Source: Runella aurantiaca
GTDB taxonomy: Bacteria > Bacteroidota > Bacteroidia > Cytophagales > Spirosomataceae
Length of the DNA: 35,502 nt
NCBI RefSeq assembly: GCF_003339505.1
Contig: NZ_QPIW01000044.1
Coordinates: 1-35,502 of the forward strand
Direction: 5' to 3'
Program-made: the position numbers and the translations under genes
The notes under the pieces: model-generated
What the model was told of the DNA's origin: nothing
Seen by the model: only the letters and a program-made list of their open reading frames with translations
Databases searched by the model: none
In this document: positions 1-9,167 of the stretch, piece after piece
Position numbering within the stretch: the first letter of the stretch is position 1
Layout of the letters: every line of letters starts with the position of its first letter

Positions 1-30
1 TTAGGTTTGTTAGCACAACTAAAATACGAA

Positions 31-70
31 AATCCCCGAATTATGCCAAATACGCGCATATTCGGGGATT
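31..70 (-). terminator. Hairpin terminator downstream of the MFS/HEAT/cNMP gene
   Basis: The arms at 31-46 and 56-70 form a stem of about 15 bp, with one unpaired base and a 9-nt loop. A T-run follows at 72-77 on the plus strand, and an A/T-rich tail lies on the minus side. It is about 80 nt beyond the stop codon of the minus-strand gene and could also end a plus-strand transcript entering from the left. The stretch 71-152 holds only small palindromes such as ccctttaaaggg. Confidence 0.6.
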
Positions 71-152
71 ATTTTTTGATGCAAAGTACTGATATTTAAT
101 ATCTTAACCCTTTAAAGGGAAGCCTATATATTTATAGGGTGAAAAATAGGAA

Positions 153-3100
153 TTACTTCGCTGCCATCATTCTCAGCTTGGTATTTTGGTTGCGAATACG
201 CTGACACAGAATCCGGATGATGTTGCGTAATACTTCTCCGCGCTCGTCCATAAGGTCGTAAAAATCAGCTTGGTCTACCCGAAAAAGTTGAACATCGGAG
301 AGTGAAACCACCGCCGCCGAGCGCGGTTCGGCATCTAGCAATGCCAGCTCCCCAAACACATCTCCCCGGCCAAAAGTAGCTAGTTGTACCTGCCCGTCGT
401 AGATGCCCACTTCGCCTTCATAAATCACAAACATACTCGTACCTAAATCGCCTTTTTCAAAAATGGTCTGCCCTTCAAGGTAGTTCACTTCCTTCATGAT
501 AGGCGCAATACTGCTCAATACGTTTTCGGGAGTTTCGGCAAAAAGATCGGTATTTTTTAAGACCATAACACGCTCCGTAATTGAAACTTTGGCGGTGGCA
601 GATGAATGACTCATGAGTTGTAAATCGGGATAATTGAATAATTGAGCGGGCGATACACCACGCAAGGTAAGGCGAATGGTCCAGTACGTAAAGTGCCGCG
701 CCCCTTGTTGAAGAATATAATCTTTAATGGAATCTTTTGCTGAAAATATCCCCATTTGAACATCAATTCGGTTGATTTTCTCCGCATCCGACACATCGTC
801 GAGCAACGCGTGCAAACTCCCGTACACTTGGCGGGGCACGCTGTTTTCGAGTAGTTCAAGCGAATTGGCGCGCCGCTCGCGCGAGCTGTGCAGCACACTG
901 TTTTGGGTACTGGCAATCAAATCGGGGTCATAGCGCTGCATCAAAAGGCCAAAAATACGCTGAATCGTCACCTCCTGTTCATACATAAGGCTATTTTTGA
1001 GATCGGCCTCAATGGATTCTGCCTGTCCATGTAATAGGCGCTGAGCCAGCAAAAGTTCTTCATGAAGTAGTTTTTCAAACAACGATGCCTCTTTGGAAGT
1101 ATCAAAATTTCGCAGTGCGTGCAAGGCCGCCGTTCTGACCGAAACATGAGGCCGTTGAAGCAATTGTAACAACAACTGATACGCTTCTTTGGACTGCATT
1201 AACGCACAAACTGCCACAATACGCCTCTCCAAATCAGGTGATGTAATTTTTGTGAGTCGTTCGGTCAAGAGTGGCAACGCTTCTTTTTCTACACTGGCCA
1301 GGCTCTTGGCCGCCAAACGCCAAGAGTTCTTTTCCGAAAGAAAATCTACCAGTTGGGCGCTCAATACTGCACTCGGCAATACCCCTGAGGTCTCAATGGC
1401 GGCCCGCACAACCTCTACATCAGGATGCACAAACGACTCTTTGACAAAGTCAACGTAGCGCGTCAGTTTCAGGGAACGTACAATTGTCAGGGTAGCTAGT
1501 TGGCTGTTGGCGTTGGAATTTTGACGCATAGCTTCCAGCGCGGTCAGGGCAAAAGATTGGTTTGGCTCCCCAGTCAAAAGCCCCAAAATGGCCCCCTTCC
1601 TAACCGCCATATCGGGCGTATACAACAACTCATTACCAATTGACGGGGTATTTTTACTCACAATCCGCGCGGCAACTTCCCGGATAAGCGGCGAATAATC
1701 TTCCAAAGCCAGCTTCTTTAATTGCGCTGGCTTTAGCTCTAGCCCCAACTTATCAACGGCTTCGAGGGCCGCCAACCGTACTCGGTCGTCGCGGTGGGTA
1801 AATAGTTCGGTGATATAATCGTGCAATTTAGAATGCGGAACCCCGTGCGCCGGCGTACTGCTCAGCCATTCTACCGCGTTGATGACCTCTTTGGGTTTAT
1901 CGCTGTGAAGATTTTTCAACACCGCTTTGACAGCCTCATCGGGAATCGCCAAATCTTCGGCGGCCACAAATCGTTTACTGAGTGCTTCCTGCAACGTGGC
2001 CACGTACTGAAGGTAGGTACGGCGCAAAAACCAAAGTGCAAAAACCGCCCCCACCACAATTTCCTCCACCAAAAACCACTGTCCTCCCTGCCACCAATGG
2101 TGACTTAAATAAAGCATCAGCCCACCTAAACCAAGCCCCAACGGTTCATAAAATCCCTTGGCAAGGGTATGTCCACGCAAGCGTTGATGAGGAGAAAGCG
2201 GCTGAAACAGCACCAAGAAAACGGGGTCAAAAAGAGCTCTTCGTACTACTTCAAAACCCAGATACACAAAGCAATAAGCCACCAATTGAACCGATTCATC
2301 ATATCCCATCAAGAAAATAACGCCCAAGCTGACCGCCACCCCCAAACCACCCACGGGCAGCAACGCCAGTACTTTGTTGATACCGAAGTAATCGATGGTC
2401 TGCCGCGACACGACCAGCTTCACAAACGTCGCCAACAGGTAAGTCAGGGTCAGTACGCCGCCGAGATAGGTCATCACTTCGGCCTGACTATGGAGTTTAT
2501 ATTTAACATTGATAAAAAAGGCGTATTCAACGCCCGTTGCCATGATGGCAACAGCGGTAAGGCTAAGGCACATGGCAAAAATCAACTCACTCCCACCAAA
2601 CAACTGAGTAATGAGGCGGGGCATAGGACGCCGCCGAATGGGAGCATCACTGCCATGCGCGGTGGTCACGTGGTGCGAGCGAAAAGTCAAAACGGCCGTA
2701 TACATGGCCGCCCAAAAGAAACCAAATGCCAAAAACAACATGAATATCAGTTCGGTATGACCATGAATCAAAACCGCCAGCATACCGCCGAGTGCCTTGG
2801 CGGGCATATCGCCCGCGCTGATTACGCCAAACAAGCGTTTGCTTTGACGCACGTCAAAAACCACCGCTGATACTCCCCAAAATTCAAGATTGGTGAGCAG
2901 ATAAATAGAGCGAAAGCCCACCATAATGGCCACCGCCGCCGTGACCGAATGGCCAAATATGACCAACAGCAGTATAACGGCCGTAAGCACAATCACCGCC
3001 CACAAAACCCTGATAACTAACTGATTGAGTCGAAGGTGATGCTCAAAATAAGTATACACTTTTCCGATAACCATCATCCCTACTGCCGATGCCATATAGG

Positions 3101-3269
3101 CCAGCGGCAGACTGCTCTCGGGGTGGTTTTCGAGCAGGATGACATTGGCCGATACGTAGATCAGCATCGTGCCGAAACCCAGAAAAAAATGATGTAAAAA
3201 GAACAAACCGACGGTACGAATTTCATCGGCTCGCACTCCTAACGAACGGTACAGGGAAGCTGAAGACAT
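153..3269 (-). CDS. MFS/nucleotide-transporter-like membrane protein with HEAT repeats and a cyclic nucleotide-binding domain
   Basis: The 1038-residue product has three parts. Residues 1 to about 430 form roughly 12 hydrophobic segments typical of an MFS or ATP:ADP-translocase-like transporter. Residues about 445-880 are helical HEAT-type repeats (for example VRLAALEAVDKLG, VRTAALHALRNF). Residues about 905-1025 are a cNMP-binding domain of the CRP/Popeye fold. The phosphate-binding cassette reads FGELALLDAEPRSAAV from residue 972, keeping Glu974 and Arg983, the residues that normally contact the cyclic nucleotide, so ligand binding is plausible. The inferred role is an inner-membrane transporter or membrane sensor gated by a cyclic nucleotide; the substrate is unknown. 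The gene stands alone, divergent from the histidine kinase array, with its own promoter and a downstream hairpin. Domain assignments are firm; the transported substrate is not. Confidence 0.85.
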   Translation of the reverse strand: MSSASLYRSLGVRADEIRTVGLFFLHHFFLGFGTMLIYVSANVILLENHPESSLPLAYMASAVGMMVIGKVYTYFEHHLRLNQLVIRVLWAVIVLTAVILLLVIFGHSVTAAVAIMVGFRSIYLLTNLEFWGVSAVVFDVRQSKRLFGVISAGDMPAKALGGMLAVLIHGHTELIFMLFLAFGFFWAAMYTAVLTFRSHHVTTAHGSDAPIRRRPMPRLITQLFGGSELIFAMCLSLTAVAIMATGVEYAFFINVKYKLHSQAEVMTYLGGVLTLTYLLATFVKLVVSRQTIDYFGINKVLALLPVGGLGVAVSLGVIFLMGYDESVQLVAYCFVYLGFEVVRRALFDPVFLVLFQPLSPHQRLRGHTLAKGFYEPLGLGLGGLMLYLSHHWWQGGQWFLVEEIVVGAVFALWFLRRTYLQYVATLQEALSKRFVAAEDLAIPDEAVKAVLKNLHSDKPKEVINAVEWLSSTPAHGVPHSKLHDYITELFTHRDDRVRLAALEAVDKLGLELKPAQLKKLALEDYSPLIREVAARIVSKNTPSIGNELLYTPDMAVRKGAILGLLTGEPNQSFALTALEAMRQNSNANSQLATLTIVRSLKLTRYVDFVKESFVHPDVEVVRAAIETSGVLPSAVLSAQLVDFLSEKNSWRLAAKSLASVEKEALPLLTERLTKITSPDLERRIVAVCALMQSKEAYQLLLQLLQRPHVSVRTAALHALRNFDTSKEASLFEKLLHEELLLAQRLLHGQAESIEADLKNSLMYEQEVTIQRIFGLLMQRYDPDLIASTQNSVLHSSRERRANSLELLENSVPRQVYGSLHALLDDVSDAEKINRIDVQMGIFSAKDSIKDYILQQGARHFTYWTIRLTLRGVSPAQLFNYPDLQLMSHSSATAKVSITERVMVLKNTDLFAETPENVLSSIAPIMKEVNYLEGQTIFEKGDLGTSMFVIYEGEVGIYDGQVQLATFGRGDVFGELALLDAEPRSAAVVSLSDVQLFRVDQADFYDLMDERGEVLRNIIRILCQRIRNQNTKLRMMAAK

Positions 3270-3289
3270 AAAAAGTAATCAATATTCGA

Positions 3290-3318
3290 CAAAAATACAG
3301 ATATTGGAGAAAAAACAA
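3290..3318 (-). promoter_or_regulatory. Bacteroidota-type promoter of the MFS/HEAT/cNMP gene
   Basis: On the minus strand, TTG (3316-3318) is followed after 18 nt by TATTTTTG (3290-3297), a full match to the Bacteroidota -7 element TAnnTTTG. The predicted start of transcription is close to 3284, about 15 nt before the start codon at 3269. Confidence 0.5.
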
Positions 3319-3369
3319 CGGCAAGAGTCGTTTTATGACGCTTAATCATTTCAAAACCTTTTTCCAGCT

Positions 3370-4749
3370 ATGAATTTTGTCACTCCCTTCATGGTTGCTT
3401 TTTTCTTACTGCCATTTATTCAAAAATTTTTACAGACCAAAGAGCGTCTCCCCGAGTGGGACCAACGCCTCAAATACGCACGCTTTGCGGCGTTTGGTTT
3501 GTTGGCAGTTGAAGTAGTAGCGGATACTGATTTTATCTCCCCCCCCGTTTTTTTTCTTCTCTTAATCATTGCGTCCATTCCAGCCTATTTATTAAGAAAT
3601 CAAAGCTCCGCGTCCCGTTTGCTGCTCTGGATGATTGTGCCATTGGGATTGGCTTTTTTGATTGATAATATGGGCGAATATTGGGTGCCGAAATTCCATA
3701 AAAAACACCATAATTTTTTTGAGTCGCTCAAAGGCATTGCCCTTACTGCCAGTTTTATTTTGGCGTTAGTAGCCCGAAATCAACAAAAATCTTTTGACAA
3801 AGCCATCAAAGAAGAGCGACTCAAACGCGAACAAGAAGAAGAAACCAATCGGATTCTGGAAGCCAAAAAACTGGATTTGGAATCGCAGGTGGCGGCCCGA
3901 ACCGCCGAAATAATGCAGCAAAAAGAAGAGCTACAACACGCACTCGACGACCTGAAGGCTACGCAGGAACAACTTATTCAGTCCGAAAAACTGGCTTCTT
4001 TGGGAGAGCTTACGGCGGGGATTGCGCACGAAATTCAGAATCCACTCAACTTTGTCAATAATTTTTCGGAAGTATCCGCCGAATTGGTAGAAGAATTGAA
4101 AGGCGAAAGAGATAAAGATGAAGCCCAACGAGACGCGGGCTTGGAAGAAGAAATCCTCAACGACCTTGTGCAGAATCTCCAAAAAATCAACTACCACGGC
4201 AAGCGCGCCGCCAGCATTGTTACGGGTATGTTGCAACATTCGCGCGCGGGCTCGGGCAAAAAAGAACTAACGGACCTCAACGCCCTCGCCGATGAGTACC
4301 TCCGCCTGAGCTACCACGGATTACGCGCCAAAGACAAATCCTTTAATGCCCATTTGATAACCGATTTGGACCCTCAGGTCCCCAATATCGAAGTCGTTCC
4401 GCAAGATTTGGGGCGCGTATTTCTAAATTTGATTAACAACGCGTTTTATGCCGTTCATAAAAAAAACACCTTAGGCTTAGCCAACTATGAGCCCACCGTT
4501 TGGGTAACCACAAAAAAGATAGAAGACGAAATACATGTTTCAGTGAGAGACAACGGGACGGGGATTCCCGAAGAAGTTCAGTCCAAAATTTTCCAGCCTT
4601 TTTTCACCACCAAACCTACGGGTCAGGGTACGGGCTTAGGACTTTCATTGGCCTACGACATCGTAACCAAAGGCCACGGCGGCGAAATGGAAATGGAAAG
4701 CATCGAGGGAGAAGGAACTACGTTTATGGTGAGATTACCCATCAATTAA
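3370..4749 (+). CDS. Sensor histidine kinase with multi-pass membrane N-terminus (first of four paralogs)
   Basis: The 459-residue protein has four or five hydrophobic segments in residues 1-137 and no large periplasmic domain. A charged coiled coil follows (about 140-215), then a HisKA/HATPase core. The H-box GIAHEIQNPLNFVNNFSE carries the phospho-acceptor His220. The N-box is NLINNAFYAV, and the G-boxes are DNGTGIPEE and TGQGTGLGLSLAYD, so the kinase looks complete. The short membrane module suggests sensing within the membrane or of an unknown partner. It starts the array and is 14 nt upstream of the second kinase, so the two are probably co-transcribed. No receiver domain or response regulator gene is nearby, so the output partner is unknown. 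Confidence 0.9.
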   Translation: MNFVTPFMVAFFLLPFIQKFLQTKERLPEWDQRLKYARFAAFGLLAVEVVADTDFISPPVFFLLLIIASIPAYLLRNQSSASRLLLWMIVPLGLAFLIDNMGEYWVPKFHKKHHNFFESLKGIALTASFILALVARNQQKSFDKAIKEERLKREQEEETNRILEAKKLDLESQVAARTAEIMQQKEELQHALDDLKATQEQLIQSEKLASLGELTAGIAHEIQNPLNFVNNFSEVSAELVEELKGERDKDEAQRDAGLEEEILNDLVQNLQKINYHGKRAASIVTGMLQHSRAGSGKKELTDLNALADEYLRLSYHGLRAKDKSFNAHLITDLDPQVPNIEVVPQDLGRVFLNLINNAFYAVHKKNTLGLANYEPTVWVTTKKIEDEIHVSVRDNGTGIPEEVQSKIFQPFFTTKPTGQGTGLGLSLAYDIVTKGHGGEMEMESIEGEGTTFMVRLPIN

Positions 4750-4763
4750 AGGTCAGAACAAAC

Positions 4764-6779
4764 ATGAAAAAGTGGCTTGGTCTATTTTTGCTGTCGCTCA
4801 TCACGCACGCGGCCTTCGCTCAACCCAACATTAACCCACTCCTCGCCGACAGTCTGAAACGAACCTTGACCCAAGCCAAAGAAGACACCAACAAGGTCTT
4901 GCTTCTGGTCGAACTGACCCGCTGTTATACCTCTATTGATTCCGATGTAGCCTTGCAATATGCCCGGCAGGCAAAAGCCCTGACCAATCGCCTCGATTTT
5001 GTGAAGGGAAAGATTGTCGTCGGTATTGCAGAAGGATTTATTTTGGCGCATACCAACGAATATGCGAGCGGCCTTGCCATCCTGATGGATACCCGACGCC
5101 TTGCTGAAAGATTTGGAACGCCCCAAGAAACCGCCGTCATTTTGGCCAACATTGCGTTCATTTATACCATGAGCAAAGACAATACAAAGGCGGCTGAATA
5201 CCTTGAACAAGCAAAAATCATCCAAAAAAACCACCCCGTTGCCGACATTCACTTAACGCTCGGCGTGATTTACCAAGAAATGGGCCGCCTCGATACCGCA
5301 CTCGTAAACCTCCACCAAGCCTATCAAACTGGCCTAAAATACCAATTACCAACGTACGTTACTTCTTCTGCTTATTTTTTGGGGACTGCTTATGCCGCCT
5401 CTGGCCGACCCGATAGTGCGATGGTCTATTACCGCCGAACGCTTGCATGGAATCGAAAATTCAACATTACAGGGGTCAATGCACGGGCGTATCAGGGATT
5501 GGCTAAGGTCTATAAAGATAAAAATCAGTTGGACTCAACCCTTTTTTACGGAAAAAAAGCCATCGAAGAAAACGGAAACCACGCGTACCATCTGCCCACG
5601 CTTATCGAGGCTTCGACCTTGTTGTCGCAAGTATATGAACAAAAAAACAACCTGCGCGAAGCTTTTCATTACTTTAAAATAGCAATGGCGGCCAAAGACA
5701 GCCTCAGCATACAGGAAAAAAACAGTCAAATCAAAAAACTGGCCTACGAAGAAGAAGAACGGGAAATACGCACCAAACGGCGGATTGAAGCCAATAAAGC
5801 CGCGTTGCAGAGTCAACTCCAAGTGTATGCTTTATCGGGGATATTGGTAGGGGTGGCGTTATTAGCTTTTATTTTATACCGCAACAATCGCCAAAAACAA
5901 AAAGCCAACAATCTTTTACACCGCCAAAAAGAAGAAATAAATCGTCAACATGAGAAAGCCGAAGAAGCCCTCATTGCGCTGAAAGCCACCCAAAATCAAT
6001 TAATACAATCCGAAAAGCTGGCCTCTCTGGGAGAGCTTACGGCGGGTATCGCCCACGAAATTCAGAATCCGTTAAACTTCGTCAACAATTTCTCAGAACT
6101 GAGCATTGAACTAGCCAAAGAGCTAAAAGTCGAAAGGTTGAAGGGCCAAGAAGAAAGGGACGAAGAATTAGAAAATGAATTGGTGGACGACCTTATCCAA
6201 AACCAAGAAAAAATCAACCTTCACGGCAAGCGGGCGTCGAGCATTGTCAAAGGGATGTTGGAGCATTCGCGCACATCAACAGGCGAGCGCGAATTGACTG
6301 ATATAAACCAACTAGTCAATGAATATCTGCGCATTGCCTACCACGGCATGAAAGCAAAAAATCCGAACTTTGAGAGTGATTATGAGCTCATTGCAAATGA
6401 GCACCTCCCAAAAATTCAAATCATCCCGCAAGAAATAGGGCGAGTATTGTTGAATCTAATCAACAATGCTTTTTATGCGGTGCAGCAACGAAAAACCCTG
6501 TCAGGGTTAAATTCCTACCAACCCAAAGTGACGGTTTTGACCCAAGCCACCGACACCCATGTTGAAATCAGGGTGACCGACAACGGCAACGGCATGTCGG
6601 AGGCCACAAAAGCCAAAATTTTTCAACCCTTTTTCACCACCAAACCTACTGGCGAAGGCACTGGACTGGGGTTGAGTTTAGCGTATGATATCATAACAAA
6701 AGGACATGGAGGGACAATGGAGGTAGAAAGTGTAGAAAATGAGGGAACAACATTTGTGGTACAATTGCCGATTCACTAA
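4764..6779 (+). CDS. TPR-containing sensor histidine kinase (second paralog)
   Basis: The ATG at 4764 was chosen because it opens a clear signal peptide (MKKWLGLFLLSLITHAAFAQ); the reading frame extends further upstream, but that part overlaps the previous kinase gene. The product has 671 residues: signal peptide, periplasmic TPR-type helical repeats (about 30-330), one transmembrane helix (about 355-375), a coiled coil, and a HisKA/HATPase core with phospho-acceptor His431. The H-box is the same as in its neighbours; the G-boxes are DNGNGMSEA and TGEGTGLGLSLAYD. TPR kinases of this layout are common in Bacteroidota and usually pair with LuxR- or LytTR-type regulators; none is adjacent here. 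The ligand is unknown. Confidence 0.9.
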   Translation: MKKWLGLFLLSLITHAAFAQPNINPLLADSLKRTLTQAKEDTNKVLLLVELTRCYTSIDSDVALQYARQAKALTNRLDFVKGKIVVGIAEGFILAHTNEYASGLAILMDTRRLAERFGTPQETAVILANIAFIYTMSKDNTKAAEYLEQAKIIQKNHPVADIHLTLGVIYQEMGRLDTALVNLHQAYQTGLKYQLPTYVTSSAYFLGTAYAASGRPDSAMVYYRRTLAWNRKFNITGVNARAYQGLAKVYKDKNQLDSTLFYGKKAIEENGNHAYHLPTLIEASTLLSQVYEQKNNLREAFHYFKIAMAAKDSLSIQEKNSQIKKLAYEEEEREIRTKRRIEANKAALQSQLQVYALSGILVGVALLAFILYRNNRQKQKANNLLHRQKEEINRQHEKAEEALIALKATQNQLIQSEKLASLGELTAGIAHEIQNPLNFVNNFSELSIELAKELKVERLKGQEERDEELENELVDDLIQNQEKINLHGKRASSIVKGMLEHSRTSTGERELTDINQLVNEYLRIAYHGMKAKNPNFESDYELIANEHLPKIQIIPQEIGRVLLNLINNAFYAVQQRKTLSGLNSYQPKVTVLTQATDTHVEIRVTDNGNGMSEATKAKIFQPFFTTKPTGEGTGLGLSLAYDIITKGHGGTMEVESVENEGTTFVVQLPIH

Positions 6780-6889
6780 AAAATTGCTTTGTATATGTTC
6801 ACGACCTTCTATCTTCATTTTTTAGAAACGCTAGAGTCATCCACCTCCAAAAACCGTCGGGTAGTAAAACAATCCTCCTCGTATTTCAT

Positions 6890-6897
6890 TACATTTG
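6890..6897 (+). promoter_or_regulatory. Candidate -7 promoter element for the third kinase
   Basis: TACATTTG matches TAnnTTTG exactly and would place the transcription start near 6904, 36 nt before the ATG at 6940. No clear TTG lies at the usual distance upstream, so strength or activator need is uncertain. The gap 6780-6939 holds nothing else recognisable. Confidence 0.4.
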
Positions 6898-6939
6898 TCT
6901 AAAAACAACCCATTTCCACCTCAAAACGGCGTTTTTTGA

Positions 6940-9147
6940 ATGAAGTATGCCTTTCTTTCTTTCCTGCTTTTATGTTGTAGTCAGATTTTTGGACAGCAAG
7001 TGCCCGCGCTACGTCCCTTTTCTGAGAATGGCAGCACTTTGAGTAAACATTGGAAATGGCACGCGGGCGACAACCCCCAATGGGCGCAACCGACATTTGA
7101 TGACCAAAAATGGTCAGACATTCAGCTCGACCAAAGCATTCATCATTTGCCCCAAATTCGCCAAGCACAGCTCGGATGGTTGCGGCGCCCCATCCGCGTC
7201 AATGCTTTGTTGGTCAATAAACCCTTGTGTTTTTATATTCGTCAAGTAGGGGCGGCCGAAATCTACTTGGACGGCAAACCCCTTGATACATTGGGAGTTG
7301 TGAGCAACTCTCCTTCCCAAGAAATCACACATTCCATTGCCAAAGTTATACCATTCAGTTTATCAGACACCAACCAACACACCATCGCAGTTCGGTTTTC
7401 ATTTACAAAAAATAATTTTTATTACCCTGGCTCTAATCAGGAAACGTTTACGCTTAAGGTTTTTGAAACAAAAAGCCTCGGCTCCTGGATTCGTAAAACC
7501 TCCAGTCGAACTTCAGGTTTTCTTTTTTTTAGCATCAGCCTTTTTCTAGTTTTCAGCATTTTACATTTTTTATTTTATCGTTCAAACCGTTCAAAAACGG
7601 TAAGTTTGACGCTCGGGTTTACCATGCTTACGTTTGCGCTTGCCTTTGTTGCTGAAAGTTTAGAAACACAACTACAAACTACAAGCCATCAGCAAATCGG
7701 CGAGTTGACCACCTTCATCACATTTTATTTGGGCATAATCCTCATCAACGTATCGCTTTATCACTACCTACATCAGCCATTCAGCTACTTTTTCTATATA
7801 CAGGCCATATTAATAGCGGTAAGTTTGGTGTGCATGGTCATAGAAGCAGATGTGCCGTATGGACTGGCGGTATGGCCCCCTTTTCTGCTGATTTTTACCG
7901 ATTTTATCCGGGTAAGCATTTTGGCCGAACGACGCAAAGATTCCAACGCCAAAGTGCCGATTTATTCGTTGGTTGTGGCGGCGGGCTGTCTGGTCTTAGC
8001 CATTGTATTTTTTTCCATTGCGGGGGCTTTTGTAGGTTTTAACAACACCCAAAACGGCTACTTAGAATTTGTCGTTCTCGTCGCTATGCTGCTTATCTTT
8101 GTGATGCTTTTCAGCATTCCCGTCGGCTTATCATTTTCGTTGGTGCGCGAATACTCCCGTACCCATCAGTCATTGCGCAAAAAGATTCAAGAACTGGAAA
8201 GCCTTTCGGCCAAAAGCCTAGCGCAAGAACAAGAAAAACAACACATTCTGGCGGTCCAAAACGAAACCCTCGAACGGCAGGTGGCCGAGCGAACCAACGA
8301 GCTTAAAGCCTCCATCGAACACCTCAAAACCACCCAAGACCAACTCATTCAGTCCGAAAAACTCGCCTCTTTGGGTGAGCTGACGGCGGGAATTGCCCAT
8401 GAAATTCAGAATCCGTTGAATTTTGTCAATAACTTTTCAGAAGTCAGCATTGAACTTCTGAAAGAACTGAACGAGCTCAAAGAAGAAAAAACGGCAAAAG
8501 GCGAAGGACCCAAAGAAGATGAACTGGAAACGGAGCTTTTGGGGGATATTGAACAAAATTTGCAGAAAATCAACCACCACGGTAAACGCGCTTCTTCCAT
8601 CGTGAAGGGAATGCTCGAACACTCCCGCACGGGCTCAGGCAAGAAGGAACCCATCGACATCAACACCTTGGCCGACGAATACCTGCGTTTGGCCTATCAT
8701 GGGCTACGCGCAAAAGACAAGTGTTTTAATGCTGATTTTAACCTAGACGCCGCCGAAAATCTGCCTAAAATCAACGTTGTTGCGCAAGATATAAGCCGGG
8801 TTTTGCTCAATCTTATCAACAACGCTTTTTATGCTGTTCAGCAAAAAAAGGTGACAGACTTATCCAACAATTATCAACCAGCGGTGTGGGTCAGCACACA
8901 GCATATCACCGACAAAAATGCGGTAGATTGGGTCGAAATACGCGTAAAAGACAACGGAACGGGAATTCCTGAAGAAGTGCAAGACAAAATTTTCCAACCT
9001 TTTTTTACCACCAAACCCACCGGACAAGGTACTGGACTGGGATTAAGTCTGGCTTACGACATCGTCACCAAAGGCCACGGCGGCGCTTTAGATGTGGAAA
9101 GCCGCCAAGGTGAAGGAACGGAATTTATCGTTAAATTGCCCGTTTGA
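6940..9147 (+). CDS. 7TMR-DISM sensor histidine kinase (third paralog)
   Basis: The 735-residue protein begins with a signal peptide (MKYAFLSFLLLCCSQIFGQ). A periplasmic beta-sandwich follows, resembling the galactose-binding-like fold (WKWHAGDNPQWAQPTFDD near residue 40). Seven hydrophobic helices span about 190-405, and a coiled coil ending in ERQVAERTNELK leads to a HisKA/HATPase core with phospho-acceptor His487. The G-boxes DNGTGIPEE and TGQGTGLGLSLAYD are intact. A periplasmic sugar-binding-like domain plus a 7TM module is the 7TMR-DISM architecture, thought to sense carbohydrates or other small ligands. It probably has its own promoter and is co-transcribed with the fourth kinase, which begins 20 nt after its stop. 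Confidence 0.9.
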   Translation: MKYAFLSFLLLCCSQIFGQQVPALRPFSENGSTLSKHWKWHAGDNPQWAQPTFDDQKWSDIQLDQSIHHLPQIRQAQLGWLRRPIRVNALLVNKPLCFYIRQVGAAEIYLDGKPLDTLGVVSNSPSQEITHSIAKVIPFSLSDTNQHTIAVRFSFTKNNFYYPGSNQETFTLKVFETKSLGSWIRKTSSRTSGFLFFSISLFLVFSILHFLFYRSNRSKTVSLTLGFTMLTFALAFVAESLETQLQTTSHQQIGELTTFITFYLGIILINVSLYHYLHQPFSYFFYIQAILIAVSLVCMVIEADVPYGLAVWPPFLLIFTDFIRVSILAERRKDSNAKVPIYSLVVAAGCLVLAIVFFSIAGAFVGFNNTQNGYLEFVVLVAMLLIFVMLFSIPVGLSFSLVREYSRTHQSLRKKIQELESLSAKSLAQEQEKQHILAVQNETLERQVAERTNELKASIEHLKTTQDQLIQSEKLASLGELTAGIAHEIQNPLNFVNNFSEVSIELLKELNELKEEKTAKGEGPKEDELETELLGDIEQNLQKINHHGKRASSIVKGMLEHSRTGSGKKEPIDINTLADEYLRLAYHGLRAKDKCFNADFNLDAAENLPKINVVAQDISRVLLNLINNAFYAVQQKKVTDLSNNYQPAVWVSTQHITDKNAVDWVEIRVKDNGTGIPEEVQDKIFQPFFTTKPTGQGTGLGLSLAYDIVTKGHGGALDVESRQGEGTEFIVKLPV

Positions 9148-9167
9148 GAATAATTAACAGCCAACCC

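Noticed and set aside
108-138. Short palindromes ccctttaaaggg and cctata-tatt-tatagg after the first gene
   Set aside because: Short and A/T-rich; expected by chance, with the stronger hairpin at 31-70 explaining termination.
2169-2870. A 233-codon plus-strand frame inside the MFS/HEAT/cNMP gene
   Set aside because: Antisense shadow of the membrane domain, with low-complexity His/Gln-rich translation and no promoter.
4500-4763. Upstream extension of the second histidine kinase
   Set aside because: The extension overlaps the first kinase in another frame and is out of keeping with the signal peptide that begins at 4764.
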